From contig QEVK01000003.1 in assembly GCA_003577315.1 (NCBI GenBank), positions 62,001 through 126,000 of the forward strand: a stretch of 64,000 nucleotides of DNA. The letters run 5' to 3'. Origin of the DNA: Hyphomicrobiales bacterium (GTDB taxonomy: Bacteria; Pseudomonadota; Alphaproteobacteria; Rhizobiales; Rhizobiaceae). Numbering within the stretch: the stretch's first letter is position 1; each line of letters begins with the position of its first letter. The notes beneath the pieces were generated by a model, which saw only the letters and a list, made by a program, of their open reading frames with translations, did not search any database and was not told the DNA's origin. Positions 54,324 to 64,000 of this stretch are shown piece by piece. The position numbers were made by a program, and so were the translations under genes.

Positions 54324-54964
54324 GGCGTCCCGTCGGCTGGTTGGTCTGCGGACTCGATGTCTACGGTGTTAAGGAGTGGTAACCTGCCATGGTTAAGCAA
54401 CCCTTTAACCGCTCCGGCGCAAGCGCCATATGGAACAAAGTCGCTTTCCACGGTTTTGGTGCCCGAGAAATCGGGGTTGCCACGGCGTGCGTCTGATCAT
54501 AAAAGCGACAGTGGATCACCGTCTTGTCCGTGATCGTTCCAGCCTGCCGCACGCTTCTTGCCCTGGCAGAGAAGATTTGCCGCGCGGCAATTCGAGGCCC
54601 GGCCGATCCCGGTACAGGTGTTTCCGACGAATTTTCTTGCAGGCCGCTTCCGCTGCGCGGAGCGCCTGGCGTGAGGAAAACGGCAGGGGCCTCGGCCTCG
54701 CCGGCTCGGTACGAGCAACATCAGCGGGCCCGTCGGAGCGGGCCTTGGTCCAGAAACGGTTCGCATGTAGCGCGATGATCGCAAGCCCGACAACGCCCCA
54801 GCCCGGAAGACACCGCGCCGCAACGGCCGCGGCCGGCGCAGCCTGTCGGTCCCGGCCGCGCGAGGCGGACACCCTATCGTCCGGCGTCATCTTCAGGAAG
54901 ACACGGGAAGGCCGCGCGTTCTTGCGGCTGCGTCCCCCTTCCTGCGCCGGGGAGACAATGAATT
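54324..54964. promoter_or_regulatory. 641-base divergent region amiC / rne (probable long rne leader)
   Basis: No protein-coding gene is supported here. Near amiC, GGTTAA (54391-54396) and TTAACC (54405-54410) form a dyad resembling a CtrA site, though the TTAA copies are eight rather than seven bases apart. In the rne-proximal part, GGCCCG (54727-54732) and CGGGCC (54739-54744) form a hairpin. RNase E mRNAs commonly have long leaders that RNase E itself cuts, so most of this stretch may be an autoregulatory leader. The rne ribosome-binding site is GGGGAG shortly before ATG 54965. Confidence 0.45.
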
Positions 54965-57856
54965 ATGCCCAACAAAATGCTCATCGATGCCTCCCACCCG
55001 GAGGAAACGCGCGTCGTCGTCGTTCGCGGTAACCGCATCGAAGAATTCGATTTCGAGTCAGAGAACAAGAAGCAGCTCAAAGGCAACATCTACCTGGCCC
55101 GCGTGACGCGGGTGGAGCCGTCGCTGCAGGCCGCCTTCGTCGAATATGGCGGCAACCGCCACGGCTTCCTGGCCTTCTCCGAAATCCATCCCGACTACTA
55201 CCAGATCCCGGTCGCCGACCGGCAGGCGCTGCTGCGCGCCGATGCCGAGGAGGCGCGGGCCGAGGACGAGGAGGACGAGGAGAACGAGGATCGGCGCGGC
55301 CGCCGCCGGCGGCGCAGCCGGGGACGCGGGCGCGCCAGCGACGCCCACAAGGCCGCGGCGGAGAACGGCGGCGGGGACAGCGCGGCCGACGCCTCCGGCG
55401 ACGAATCGGATGCCGCCGGCGAGACGGAAGCGCCGGCCGCGATGGCCGAGGCGGTCGCCGCCGACGTCGTGTCGGAGGACGCGCCCGAAACCGCCGACGA
55501 CGCGCATGAGGACGCCGCGGACGCCGCGGAGGACAACGGCGACGACCATGGCGAAGGCGACGACCATGGCGAAGGCGACGACGGCGGCAACGGCGACGAC
55601 GAGATCGTCTCGGTCGGCGCCGGCGACGCGCTGGAGGAGGTGCACGAGCGCCGCCGCCCGCCGCGCAAGCAGTACAAGATCCAGGAGGTCATCAAGCGGC
55701 GGCAGATCCTGCTGGTCCAGGTGGTCAAGGAGGAGCGCGGCAACAAGGGCGCCGCACTCACGACCTATCTGTCGCTGGCCGGCCGCTACTCGGTGCTGAT
55801 GCCCAACACCGCGCGCGGCGGCGGCATCTCGCGCAAGATCACCAACGCCGCCGACCGCAAGCGGCTGAAGGACGTGGTCAAGGACCTCGACGTGCCGCAG
55901 GGCATGGGCGTGATCCTGCGCACGGCCGGCGAAAGCCGGACCAAGGCGGAGATCAAGCGCGACTACGAATATCTGATGCGGCTGTGGGACAACGTCCGCG
56001 AGCTGACGCTGCAATCGACCGCGCCCGCCCTCGTCTACGAGGAAGGCTCGCTCATCAAGCGCTCGGTGCGCGACCTCTACAACAAGGACATCGACGAGAT
56101 CCTCGTCGCCGGCGAGGAAGGCTACCGCGAGGCCAAGGACTTCATGCGCATGCTGATGCCCAGCCATGCCAAGGTCGTCCAGCCCTATCGCGACACGGTG
56201 CCGATCTTCGCGCGCAACGGCATCGAGGCCCAGCTCGACCGCATGGTGCAGCCGCAGGTGACGCTGAAGTCCGGCGGCTACATCATCATCAACCAGACCG
56301 AGGCGCTGGTCGCCATCGACGTCAACTCCGGCCGCTCGACCAAGGAGCATTCGATCGAGGACACCGCGCTCCAGACCAATCTGGAGGCGGCCGAGGAAGT
56401 GGCGCGCCAGCTTCGCCTGCGCGACCTTGCCGGCCTGATCGTCATCGACTTCATCGACATGGAGGAGAACCGCAACAACCGCGCGGTCGAGAAGCGGCTG
56501 AAGGACTGCCTGAAGAACGACCGCGCGCGCATCCAGGTCGGCCGCATCTCGCATTTCGGCCTGCTCGAAATGTCGCGCCAGCGCCTGCGCGCCTCGGTTC
56601 TGGAATCGACCATGCAGACCTGCCCGCATTGCGGCGGAACGGGGCATGTGCGCTCCGAATCGTCGGTGGCTCTGCTCGTCATCCGCGCCGTCGAGGAGTT
56701 CCTGCTCAAGGATTCGCGCAACCACATCACCGTGCGCATGCCGGTCTCGACGGCGATCTACGTGCTCAACCACAAGCGCGCCAATCTGGGCGACCTCGAG
56801 ATGCGCTTCGGCCTGACCATCACCATCGAGGCCGACGACAGCGTGCGCTCGCAGCACTACGCCATCGTCAAGGGCGCGCCGGCCGAGCGCCCGGCGGGCT
56901 TCGTGCCGATCGCGCCGCAGATCGCCTATGACGTCGACGACGACGCCGACATCGAGGAGATCGTCGAGGAGGCGGAGGAGACCGAGGAGGAAGCCAGGCC
57001 GCAGCAGGCCGCAGCCCGCCATGGCGAGGACGAGGGCCAGCGCAAGCGCAAGCGCCGCCGTCGTCGCCGCAAGGGCCGCGACCGCGACGCCGCCGACGGC
57101 GCGCAGTTCGTGGCGGACGACGAGGCTGCGACGGCGGAAGTCGAGGCCGACGACGCCGACGCGGACGAGACCGGAGCGGACGCCGCGGGCGAGGCGCAGG
57201 AAGCGGCGGACGCCGACGAGCAGCCGAAGAAGCGCCGGCGCGGCAAGCGCGGCGGACGGCGCAACCGCCGCGACGAGGCGGCCGGCGAAGCGGACGCCGA
57301 CGAGGAAGACGCCGGGATCGAGGCCGAGGTCGCCGTCGAGGCGGTCGCCGAGGCTCCGGCGGCGCTGGTCGACGAGGCTGCGCAGGCCGCCATCGAGGAC
57401 ACGCCGGCACCGCCCGCGGTCGAGGCGCTCGAGGAGGCGCCGGTCGAGGAGGCGCCGAAGAAGAAGCGCCGCACCTCGAGGAAGGCGAAGGAAGCCGAGG
57501 CGGAGCAGCAACTGGTGGAGCCGGAAGTGGCGGAGGCGGTCGCCGCGCTCGACGCCGCCGCGGCCGAGGAAGCGCCCAAGCCCAAGCGCGCGCCGCGCCG
57601 CAAGGCCGCCGCCAAGAGCGTGGCCGCCGAGACGGCGAGCGAGGCGGTGGAAGAGCAGCCCGCCGCCATTGCCGGGACGGAGCGGGCGGAAGCGGCTGCG
57701 GAGCCGGAGGCCGACGAGGCCGCGTCCGCGCCAACCTCGCGCGTTGTGGAGATGAAGCCGGCCGAGCCGGTCGTTACCTCCACCGGCTCGGCCGCCGCGA
57801 GCGAGGAGACCAGGCCCCGCAAGGCCGGCTGGTGGCAGCGCAAAGGGTTCTTCTGA
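54965..57856 (+). CDS. rne: Ribonuclease E
   Basis: Endoribonuclease that starts mRNA decay and matures rRNA. The 963 residues have an S1 domain split by an acidic, low-complexity insertion at about 91-235 (start KGNIYLARVTRVEPSLQAAFVEYGG, resuming RRQILLVQVVKEERGNKGAALTTYLSLAGRYSVLMPN), a 5'-sensor and DNase-I-like catalytic part with metal-binding Asp near 452 (VAIDVNSGR) and 495 (LIVIDFIDM), the zinc-link CPHCGGTGH near 553, and a disordered C-terminal scaffold from about 650 rich in Ala, Glu, Arg and Lys. The scaffold likely binds RNA and degradosome partners. A hairpin terminator follows. Confidence 0.97.
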   Translation: MPNKMLIDASHPEETRVVVVRGNRIEEFDFESENKKQLKGNIYLARVTRVEPSLQAAFVEYGGNRHGFLAFSEIHPDYYQIPVADRQALLRADAEEARAEDEEDEENEDRRGRRRRRSRGRGRASDAHKAAAENGGGDSAADASGDESDAAGETEAPAAMAEAVAADVVSEDAPETADDAHEDAADAAEDNGDDHGEGDDHGEGDDGGNGDDEIVSVGAGDALEEVHERRRPPRKQYKIQEVIKRRQILLVQVVKEERGNKGAALTTYLSLAGRYSVLMPNTARGGGISRKITNAADRKRLKDVVKDLDVPQGMGVILRTAGESRTKAEIKRDYEYLMRLWDNVRELTLQSTAPALVYEEGSLIKRSVRDLYNKDIDEILVAGEEGYREAKDFMRMLMPSHAKVVQPYRDTVPIFARNGIEAQLDRMVQPQVTLKSGGYIIINQTEALVAIDVNSGRSTKEHSIEDTALQTNLEAAEEVARQLRLRDLAGLIVIDFIDMEENRNNRAVEKRLKDCLKNDRARIQVGRISHFGLLEMSRQRLRASVLESTMQTCPHCGGTGHVRSESSVALLVIRAVEEFLLKDSRNHITVRMPVSTAIYVLNHKRANLGDLEMRFGLTITIEADDSVRSQHYAIVKGAPAERPAGFVPIAPQIAYDVDDDADIEEIVEEAEETEEEARPQQAAARHGEDEGQRKRKRRRRRRKGRDRDAADGAQFVADDEAATAEVEADDADADETGADAAGEAQEAADADEQPKKRRRGKRGGRRNRRDEAAGEADADEEDAGIEAEVAVEAVAEAPAALVDEAAQAAIEDTPAPPAVEALEEAPVEEAPKKKRRTSRKAKEAEAEQQLVEPEVAEAVAALDAAAAEEAPKPKRAPRRKAAAKSVAAETASEAVEEQPAAIAGTERAEAAAEPEADEAASAPTSRVVEMKPAEPVVTSTGSAAASEETRPRKAGWWQRKGFF
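55541..55576 (+). repeat. 18-base tandem duplication in the rne acidic insertion
   Basis: GACGACCATGGCGAAGGC occurs twice in direct tandem (55541-55558, 55559-55576), encoding Asp-Asp-His-Gly-Glu-Gly twice, followed by a diverged third unit. It is in frame and probably varies in copy number between strains. Confidence 0.85.
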
Positions 57857-57885
57857 CCCTTTGCTTCATGCCTGATATTGAAGGA

Positions 57886-57912
57886 AAAACCGGCGCTTGC
57901 GCCGGTTTTTTC
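57886..57912. terminator. Bidirectional terminator between rne and the aminotransferase gene
   Basis: ACCGGCGC (57889-57896) pairs with GCGCCGGT (57899-57906), with AAAA on the left and seven T residues (57906-57912) on the right. It serves the two convergent genes. Confidence 0.9.
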
Positions 57913-57923
57913 ATTCAAGATTT

Positions 57924-59069
57924 CTACAGCCAGCCTTGCAGGCGCTCGATGGCCGTCGCCACGTCGGCCTCGCTGCCGGCATAGGAAAGCCGCAGGAAGC
58001 GATGGCCTTCCGCCGTGTCGAAGTCGAGGCCCGGCGTCGCCGCGACGTGGATTTCGGCCAGCATGCGCCTGGCGAAATCCATGCTGTCGTTGGTGTGGCG
58101 GGTGACGTCGCAATAGGCGTAGAAGGCGCCGTCCATGGGCGCGGCGAGCGGCAGGCCGAGCCCGGGCAGCGCCCTGTCGAGCAGCGCGCGGTTGGCGCGG
58201 TAGCGCTCCCTGACGCGGTCGAGCGCCTCGCCCGCCTCGAAGGCGCGCGCCGCCGCGATCTGCGACAGCTCCGGCGCGGAGATATAGAGGCTCTGGGCGA
58301 TGCGCTCCACCGGCCGCACCAGCGCCTGCGGCAGCACCATCCAGCCGATGCGCCAGCCGGTCATGCAGTAGTATTTCGAGAACGAGTTGATCACCGCCAC
58401 GTCGTCGCCGAGCGACAGGGCGGTGACGTCCTCGGCCGCGTAGGAGAGCCGGTGGTAGATCTCGTCGGAGATGACGGCGATGCCCATGGCGCGCGCGGCC
58501 TCGACCAGCCGCGCGAGCTCGACGGCCGGGATGACCGCGCCGGTCGGGTTGGCGGGGCTGGCGAACAGCACGCCCCTGAGCGGACGCTCGCGATGCGCGC
58601 GCTCCAGCAGCGCGGCGGTCAGATAGCCCTGCCCTTCCAGCCGGATCTCGACCGCCTCGATGCCGAGCGCAGCCAGGATGTTGCGGTAGGCCGGATAGCC
58701 CGGCACGGTGATCGCCACGCGGTCGCCGGGGTCGAACATCGCCAGGAAGGCGAGGTTGAAGCCGGCCGAAGAACCCGTGGTGACGGCGACTCGCTCCGGC
58801 GCGACCTCGACGCCGTAGTGCTCGCGGTAATGGGCGGCGATGGCGCGGCGCAGTTCCGTGGTGCCGAGCGCGTCCGTGTAGCCGATGCGGCCCTCGGCGA
58901 GCGCGGCGCCGGCTGCGTCGCGCACGACCTGCGGAGCGGGGTCGGACGGCTGCCCGACAGCCAGCGAGACGACCGCATGGCCTGCCGCCTTCAGCCGGTT
59001 GGCCTCGGCCAGCACGTCCATGGCGTGGAAGGGCTCGACGGCGCTGCGTCTGGAAATGGCGATCGCCAT
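57924..59069 (-). CDS. Class I/II aminotransferase (aspartate aminotransferase-like)
   Basis: A 381-residue PLP fold-type I aminotransferase. Motifs are SLAVGQPSDPAPQVV, VTTGSSAGFNLAFLAMFDPGDRVAITVPGYPAYRNIL, FASPANPTGAVI, AVISDEIYHRLSY, the PLP-lysine motif NSFSKYYCMTGWRIGW, and the C-terminal FLRLSYAGSEADVATAIERL. It lies in the group that includes aspartate/prephenate and tyrosine aminotransferases; the exact substrate is not clear. Start ATG 59069 has AGGAG six bases upstream; an in-frame start at 59108 is less likely. It converges with rne at a shared terminator. Confidence 0.9.
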   Translation of the reverse strand: MAIAISRRSAVEPFHAMDVLAEANRLKAAGHAVVSLAVGQPSDPAPQVVRDAAGAALAEGRIGYTDALGTTELRRAIAAHYREHYGVEVAPERVAVTTGSSAGFNLAFLAMFDPGDRVAITVPGYPAYRNILAALGIEAVEIRLEGQGYLTAALLERAHRERPLRGVLFASPANPTGAVIPAVELARLVEAARAMGIAVISDEIYHRLSYAAEDVTALSLGDDVAVINSFSKYYCMTGWRIGWMVLPQALVRPVERIAQSLYISAPELSQIAAARAFEAGEALDRVRERYRANRALLDRALPGLGLPLAAPMDGAFYAYCDVTRHTNDSMDFARRMLAEIHVAATPGLDFDTAEGHRFLRLSYAGSEADVATAIERLQGWL

Positions 59070-59197
59070 GACGTCTCCTTTTGGCTCCAGGGGCCGGATG
59101 CGCCGCACAAATGCCCGAAAGATATGGGGATCACAAGTTCATGAAGCGTCCCATCACGCCTTTTCACCGCTTCCCGGGTCGGCTAGCTGTGTCTGCC

Positions 59198-60586
59198 ATG
59201 CTCAGCGTTCTTTCCCGGGGCCGGCGGCCCCGATTCCTCGCCGCCGCGATGCTTGCCTTCGCGCTGGCGCTGCCGCCGGCGGCGCCCGCCGCAGCACAGG
59301 GGCGCGGCGTGTCGGTGGTGCGCGACGCCGAGATCGAGGCGCTGGTGGCCGACTACGCCCGCCCGATCCTCGAGGCGGCCGGCCTCGGCAGGTCCGGCAT
59401 CGAGATCGTGCTGGTCAACGATCCGTCCTTCAACGCCTTCGTCACCGGCCGGCGCATCTTCATCAACACCGGCGCGCTGTTGATGGCCGAGACCCCCAAC
59501 GAGATCATCGGCGTGCTCGCGCACGAGGCCGGCCACATCGCCGGCGGCCACCAGCAGCGCCTGCGCGACCAGCTTTCGCGCGCCCAGACCATGGCCGTCA
59601 TCGCCGCCCTGCTCGGCGCGGGCGCGGTCGCGGCGGGCGCGGCGACCGGCACGGACGGGCTGGCGCAATCGGGCGCGGGCATCGTGTCGGGCGGCGTGGA
59701 GGCGGCGCGCCGCTCGGTGCTGGCCTACCAGCGCAGCGAGGAGACCACGGCCGACCGCTCCGCCATCACCTATCTGGAGCGCACGGGCCAGTCGGCGCGC
59801 GGCATGCTCAAGACCTTCGAGCGGCTGGCCGGCGCGATGGCGCTCGCCGGCGTGCGGGTCGACCCCTACCAGATCAGCCATCCGGTGCCGCGCGAGCGCA
59901 TCGCCAACCTGGAGACGCTGGCGCGCGCCAGCAAGAACTTCGAGCGCGCCGACCCGCCGGCGCTGCAACAGCGGCACGACCTGATGCGCGCCAAGATCGC
60001 CGCCTACACGCAGGGCCACGCCGCGGCCATGCGGCTGTTCTCGCGCAGCCCGCGCGGCGCGCCCGCGCTCTATGCCGACGCCATCGGCACCTTCCTGTCC
60101 GGCAACTCGCGCGCCGCCGTCGGCAAGATCGACGCGCTGGTGAAGGCGGCCCCGAAGAACCCCTACTTCCACGAGATCCGCGGCGAGATCCTGATGAAGG
60201 CCGGCCGGCCCGAGCAGGCGGCCGAGGCGTTCGCCACGGCGCTGCGGCTCGACCCGCGCAAGTCCGGCATCATCCAGATCGGCTACGGCCAGGCGCTGAT
60301 GGCGACCGACAGGCCCGAGCTGGTGCGCAAGGCGGTGAGCGAGCTGCAAGCGGGCCTGACGCGGGCCAGGGACTACGCCGCCGGCTACCGCTATCTCGCC
60401 CAGGCGCACGGCAAGCTCGGCAATATCGGCGAGGCGGAGCTGGCCACCGCCGAGGGCCACTTCCATTCCGGCAATTATCGCGACGCCAAGATCTTCGCCG
60501 CCCGCGCCCAGCAGAAGCTGGCCAGGGGCTCGCCCGCCTGGGTGCGGGCGCAGGACATCATCAACCACAAGCAACCGCGCCGCTGA
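59198..60586 (+). CDS. M48 family metallopeptidase (BepA-like) with TPR region
   Basis: Periplasmic zinc protease probably involved in outer-membrane protein quality control. Numbered from the start at 59198, the 462 residues have a signal peptide (RFLAAAMLAFALALPPAAPAAAQ), the zinc site HEAGH at 109-113 (IGVLAHEAGHIAGGH), a third ligand in RSEETTADRSAITYL, a Gly/Ala-rich helix pair (LLGAGAVAAGAATGT) and a C-terminal TPR region (PYFHEIRGEILMKAGRPEQAAEAFATALRLDPR). An in-frame ATG at 59141 would give a long leader before the signal peptide, so 59198 is preferred with moderate certainty. It is followed by the DsbA-like gene after 30 bases. Confidence 0.92.
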   Translation: MLSVLSRGRRPRFLAAAMLAFALALPPAAPAAAQGRGVSVVRDAEIEALVADYARPILEAAGLGRSGIEIVLVNDPSFNAFVTGRRIFINTGALLMAETPNEIIGVLAHEAGHIAGGHQQRLRDQLSRAQTMAVIAALLGAGAVAAGAATGTDGLAQSGAGIVSGGVEAARRSVLAYQRSEETTADRSAITYLERTGQSARGMLKTFERLAGAMALAGVRVDPYQISHPVPRERIANLETLARASKNFERADPPALQQRHDLMRAKIAAYTQGHAAAMRLFSRSPRGAPALYADAIGTFLSGNSRAAVGKIDALVKAAPKNPYFHEIRGEILMKAGRPEQAAEAFATALRLDPRKSGIIQIGYGQALMATDRPELVRKAVSELQAGLTRARDYAAGYRYLAQAHGKLGNIGEAELATAEGHFHSGNYRDAKIFAARAQQKLARGSPAWVRAQDIINHKQPRR

Positions 60587-60616
60587 GCGCGGCCGCACGC
60601 AATCGAGGACCACACA

Positions 60617-61420
60617 ATGAGCAAGGCCATCGCCCTCGGCATCGCCGGCGTCACCGTCTCCTTCGCCATGCTGGCCGCGGGCTTCGTCGCCGGCAGCCGC
60701 AACGACCTGAGCGCGGCGCCCTACGGCGCCGGCTCCGGCAGCCCCGTGCTGGAGCGCGCCGTCTCGCGCGGCGACGTCGAGGCCATCGTGCGCGCCTATC
60801 TCGTCGAGAACCCGGAGATCCTGACCGAGATGCAGGCCGTGCTGGCGCAGCGCGAGGAGGAGCAGCAGCGCCTCGCCCTGCTGGAGGCGATCGGAAGCTC
60901 CTCCGACACGATCTTCAACGCTGCCTATGACGGCGTCGTCGGCAACCCGGACGGCTCGACCACCGTGGTCGAGTTCTTCGACTACAATTGCGGCTACTGC
61001 AAGCGCGCCTACGAGGACATGGCCGCGATGGTGGCCGAGGACGCCGACCTGCGCTTCGTGCTCAAGGAGTTCCCCATCCTCGGGCCGGATTCGCAGCGGG
61101 CGCACATCGTGTCGATGGCGTTCCGCGCGCTCGCGCCCGAGAAGTACGGCGAGTTCCACCGCACGCTGCTGACGGGCGGCCGCGCGACGGAGGCCGCGGC
61201 GATCGCGACGGCCGTCGGCCTCGGCGTCGACGAGGCGGCGCTGCGCGAGGAGATGAAGAACCCGGCCATCGCCGATGCGTTCAACGAGACCTACGAGCTT
61301 GCCTCGCGGCTGGCCATCACCGGCACGCCGTCCTACGTCGTCGGCAAGGAGGTGGTGTTCGGCGCGCTCGGCAAGGCGGTGCTGAAGGAAAAGGTCGAGC
61401 TTGCCCGCGCCGGGGACTGA
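60617..61420 (+). CDS. DsbA-family thiol:disulfide oxidoreductase (ScsC/BdbD-like)
   Basis: A periplasmic thioredoxin-fold protein of 267 residues. It has an N-terminal membrane or signal segment (AIALGIAGVTVSFAMLAAGFVAG), a helical oligomerisation-like region (AIVRAYLVENPEILTEMQAVLAQREEEQQ), the active site Cys125-Gly-Tyr-Cys128 (EFFDYNCGYCKRAYEDM), and cis-Pro in ITGTPSYVVGKEVV. The N-terminal DUF-type helices are found in ScsC-like isomerases, so it may reshuffle disulfides rather than only make them. It probably shares a transcript with the M48 protease. Confidence 0.93.
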   Translation: MSKAIALGIAGVTVSFAMLAAGFVAGSRNDLSAAPYGAGSGSPVLERAVSRGDVEAIVRAYLVENPEILTEMQAVLAQREEEQQRLALLEAIGSSSDTIFNAAYDGVVGNPDGSTTVVEFFDYNCGYCKRAYEDMAAMVAEDADLRFVLKEFPILGPDSQRAHIVSMAFRALAPEKYGEFHRTLLTGGRATEAAAIATAVGLGVDEAALREEMKNPAIADAFNETYELASRLAITGTPSYVVGKEVVFGALGKAVLKEKVELARAGD

Positions 61421-61734
61421 GCCGGGCGTGCCGGCGGCCACATCGGCTGTGGACATGAAAAGAACGCACTTGCGCTCTTTGCGTCGCCGCCTATGCCCTT
61501 TATAGAGGTGCGCGGCGCGCAGGAGCCCATCACGCCAGAAACCGCGGTCGCCCCGACAGGCCCCGTCTTTGCGAGCCCGGCCGCGCCGGGCCGGCGCAGC
61601 CGGGCCGCGGCAGGCGCGACCGGCGGTTTCCCCGGCTGCCGGGGCAGCGGAAAGCTGGCGCGGCCTGCGCCGTCCGTCCGGGCCTGACCGGCGGAACGAG
61701 AACACAACGGACGGGACCAAGGGACGGGATCAAG
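61421..61734 (+). promoter_or_regulatory. Leader region of accBC (314 bases without a gene)
   Basis: No gene is supported between the DsbA-like gene and accB; aroQ, often found here in related genomes, is absent. A possible promoter is TTGCGT (61479-61484), 16 bases, TATAGA (61501-61506), which would give accBC a leader of about 220 bases. The rest is GC-rich without an obvious hairpin terminator. A 65-codon open frame inside it lacks a family and a ribosome-binding site. Confidence 0.35.
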
Positions 61735-62205
61735 ATGTCGACCAGGAAGACCGGGATTGACCAGCAGCTCATCCGCGACCTCGCGGGCATCCTCGAGGAG
61801 ACCAACCTGACGGAGATCGAGGTCGAGCAGGACGATCTGCGCATCCGGGTGTCGCGCACGCCCGCCCCGGTCCAGGCCTACGCGCCGGCGCCGATTCCGG
61901 TCGCCCCGGCGGCCCCCGCCCCCGCGCCGGCTGCGTCGCACGCCGCGCCGGCGCCTGCGGCCGACCAGTCCAAGAACGCGGTTCCCTCGCCCATGGTCGG
62001 CACCGCCTACAGCGCGCCCGCGCCCGGCGCCAAGCCCTTCATCGAGATCGGCCAGGCGGTCAAGGAAGGCCAGACCCTGCTCATCATCGAGGCGATGAAG
62101 ACGATGAACCAGATCCCCTCGCCGCGCTCGGGCACCGTGACGGCGATCCTGTTCGAGGACGCGCAGCCCGTCGAGTTCGGCGAGCCGCTGGTCGTCATCG
62201 AGTGA
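61735..62205 (+). CDS. accB: Acetyl-CoA carboxylase biotin carboxyl carrier protein
   Basis: Carries biotin for fatty-acid synthesis. The 156 residues have a short N-terminal helical part ([33 protein letters not shown]), an Ala/Pro-rich linker at about 44-80, and the biotinyl domain with the target Lys122 in [14 protein letters not shown] and [25 protein letters not shown]. The conserved start [11 protein letters not shown] fixes ATG 61735. It is 14 bases before accC and forms the usual accBC operon. Confidence 0.97.
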   Translation: MSTRKTGIDQQLIRDLAGILEETNLTEIEVEQDDLRIRVSRTPAPVQAYAPAPIPVAPAAPAPAPAASHAAPAPAADQSKNAVPSPMVGTAYSAPAPGAKPFIEIGQAVKEGQTLLIIEAMKTMNQIPSPRSGTVTAILFEDAQPVEFGEPLVVIE

Positions 62206-62219
62206 CAGGGGCGCGGGGG

Positions 62220-63566
<1,347 letters not shown>

Positions 63567-63583
63567 CGGACCGGGAGGCGCGA

Positions 63584-64000
63584 TGATCCGCCCGCTGGCG
63601 CCCGCAAACAGCATCTCGCCCGACCTGCTCCTGCGCGCCTACGCCACCGGCGTGTTCCCGATGGCCGAGAGCGCCGACGACCCGGAAGTGTTCTGGGTGC
63701 GGCCGGAGTTGCGCGGCATCATCCCGCTCGACGGCTTCCACGTGCCGAAAAGCCTGACGAAGACGCTGCGGCAGGATCGGTTCGACATCCGGTTCGACAC
63801 CGACTTTCCCGGCGTCATCGATGGCTGCGCCGAGGCGCGCGAGGGCCGCCCGTCGACCTGGATCAACCAGCCGATCCGCGAAGCCTATGGCGAGCTTTTC
63901 GCGCGCGGCCATTGCCACACCGTCGAGGCCTGGCGCGAGGACCGGCTGGTCGGCGGGCTCTACGGCGTGACGCTCGGCCGCGCCTTCTTCGGCGAGAGCA
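63584..64000 (+). CDS. aat: Leucyl/phenylalanyl-tRNA-protein transferase (5' part only)
   Basis: Transfers Leu or Phe from tRNA to proteins with basic N-termini, marking them for ClpS-ClpAP degradation. The 139 residues in the window match the family: [93 protein letters not shown] and [18 protein letters not shown], stopping just inside the conserved core (about 60 or more residues are outside). Start ATG has GGGAGG six bases upstream. It sits after accC, as in related genomes. Confidence 0.94.

Noticed and set aside
54430-55032. A possible 200-codon gene between amiC and rne.
   Set aside because: It runs into the rne start in another frame and has no family features; the composition is random, so the region is treated as leader.
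61493-61687. A 64-residue frame upstream of accB.
   Set aside because: It has no ribosome-binding site, is Ala/Gly/Arg/Pro-rich and resembles no family, including AroQ.

Overview
The window is a 64 kb stretch of GC-rich chromosomal DNA from an alphaproteobacterium, most likely order Hyphomicrobiales (Rhizobiales) near Mesorhizobium and other Phyllobacteriaceae. The evidence is gene order and family type: ntrBC-ntrYX-trkA-dat-hfq-hflX-mazG, a pdh operon whose E1-beta carries its own lipoyl domain, ftsB-eno-kdsA-pyrG-secG-tpiA, ppiD-trpD-trpC-moaC-moeA, a BA14K protein, prfB-mrcA-amiC-rne, and RIME-like intergenic palindromes. It is almost all core housekeeping DNA. I saw no rRNA, tRNA, CRISPR array, prophage, insertion sequence or plasmid function.

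Layout. 1-6313: the end-truncated Mg transporter MgtE, a gamma-carbonic-anhydrase-like protein, an orphan membrane-anchored protein, a DUF3126 protein, serine acetyltransferase, a crotonase-fold protein lacking both usual catalytic glutamates, and a YcaQ/AlkX-type DNA glycosylase. 6394-9511: a LysR regulator divergent from glutaryl-CoA dehydrogenase, then mazG. 9542-21036: a long leftward run (hflX, hfq, dat, trkA, ntrX, ntrY, ntrC, ntrB, dusB) for nitrogen signalling and RNA biology. 21203-23333: ispDF and cinA, meeting the COQ10-like gene tail to tail. 23344-30913: pdhA-pdhB-pdhC-(HdeD)-(SGNH hydrolase)-lpdA-lipA, with lipoyl-cofactor synthesis beside the lipoylated complex. 31083-36602: pyrG-VOC protein-kdsA-PRC barrel-eno-ftsB, partly joined by 4-base overlaps. 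36779-38576: a universal stress protein, secG and tpiA. 38725-44166: folding factor, tryptophan and molybdopterin genes. 44296-49181: BA14K protein, putA and its Lrp-type neighbour. 49207-57856: prfB with a programmed frameshift, two peptidoglycan enzymes, and RNase E behind a 641-base leader. 57924-64000: an aminotransferase, an M48 protease, a DsbA-like protein, accB, accC and the start of aat.

The most useful observations are a kdsA frame that runs without a stop into the next gene; repeat elements whose edges form the stop codons of ntrX and putA and the last codons of the LysR gene; a mazG ribosome-binding site buried in the upstream terminator stem; an FNR/FixK-like box placed for activation of the stress protein; inverted repeats in front of eno and pdhA; NtrX without the sigma-54 GAFTGA loop beside an intact NtrC; and two extra genes inside the pyruvate dehydrogenase operon. 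I found no clearly novel multi-gene system; the novelty is local.
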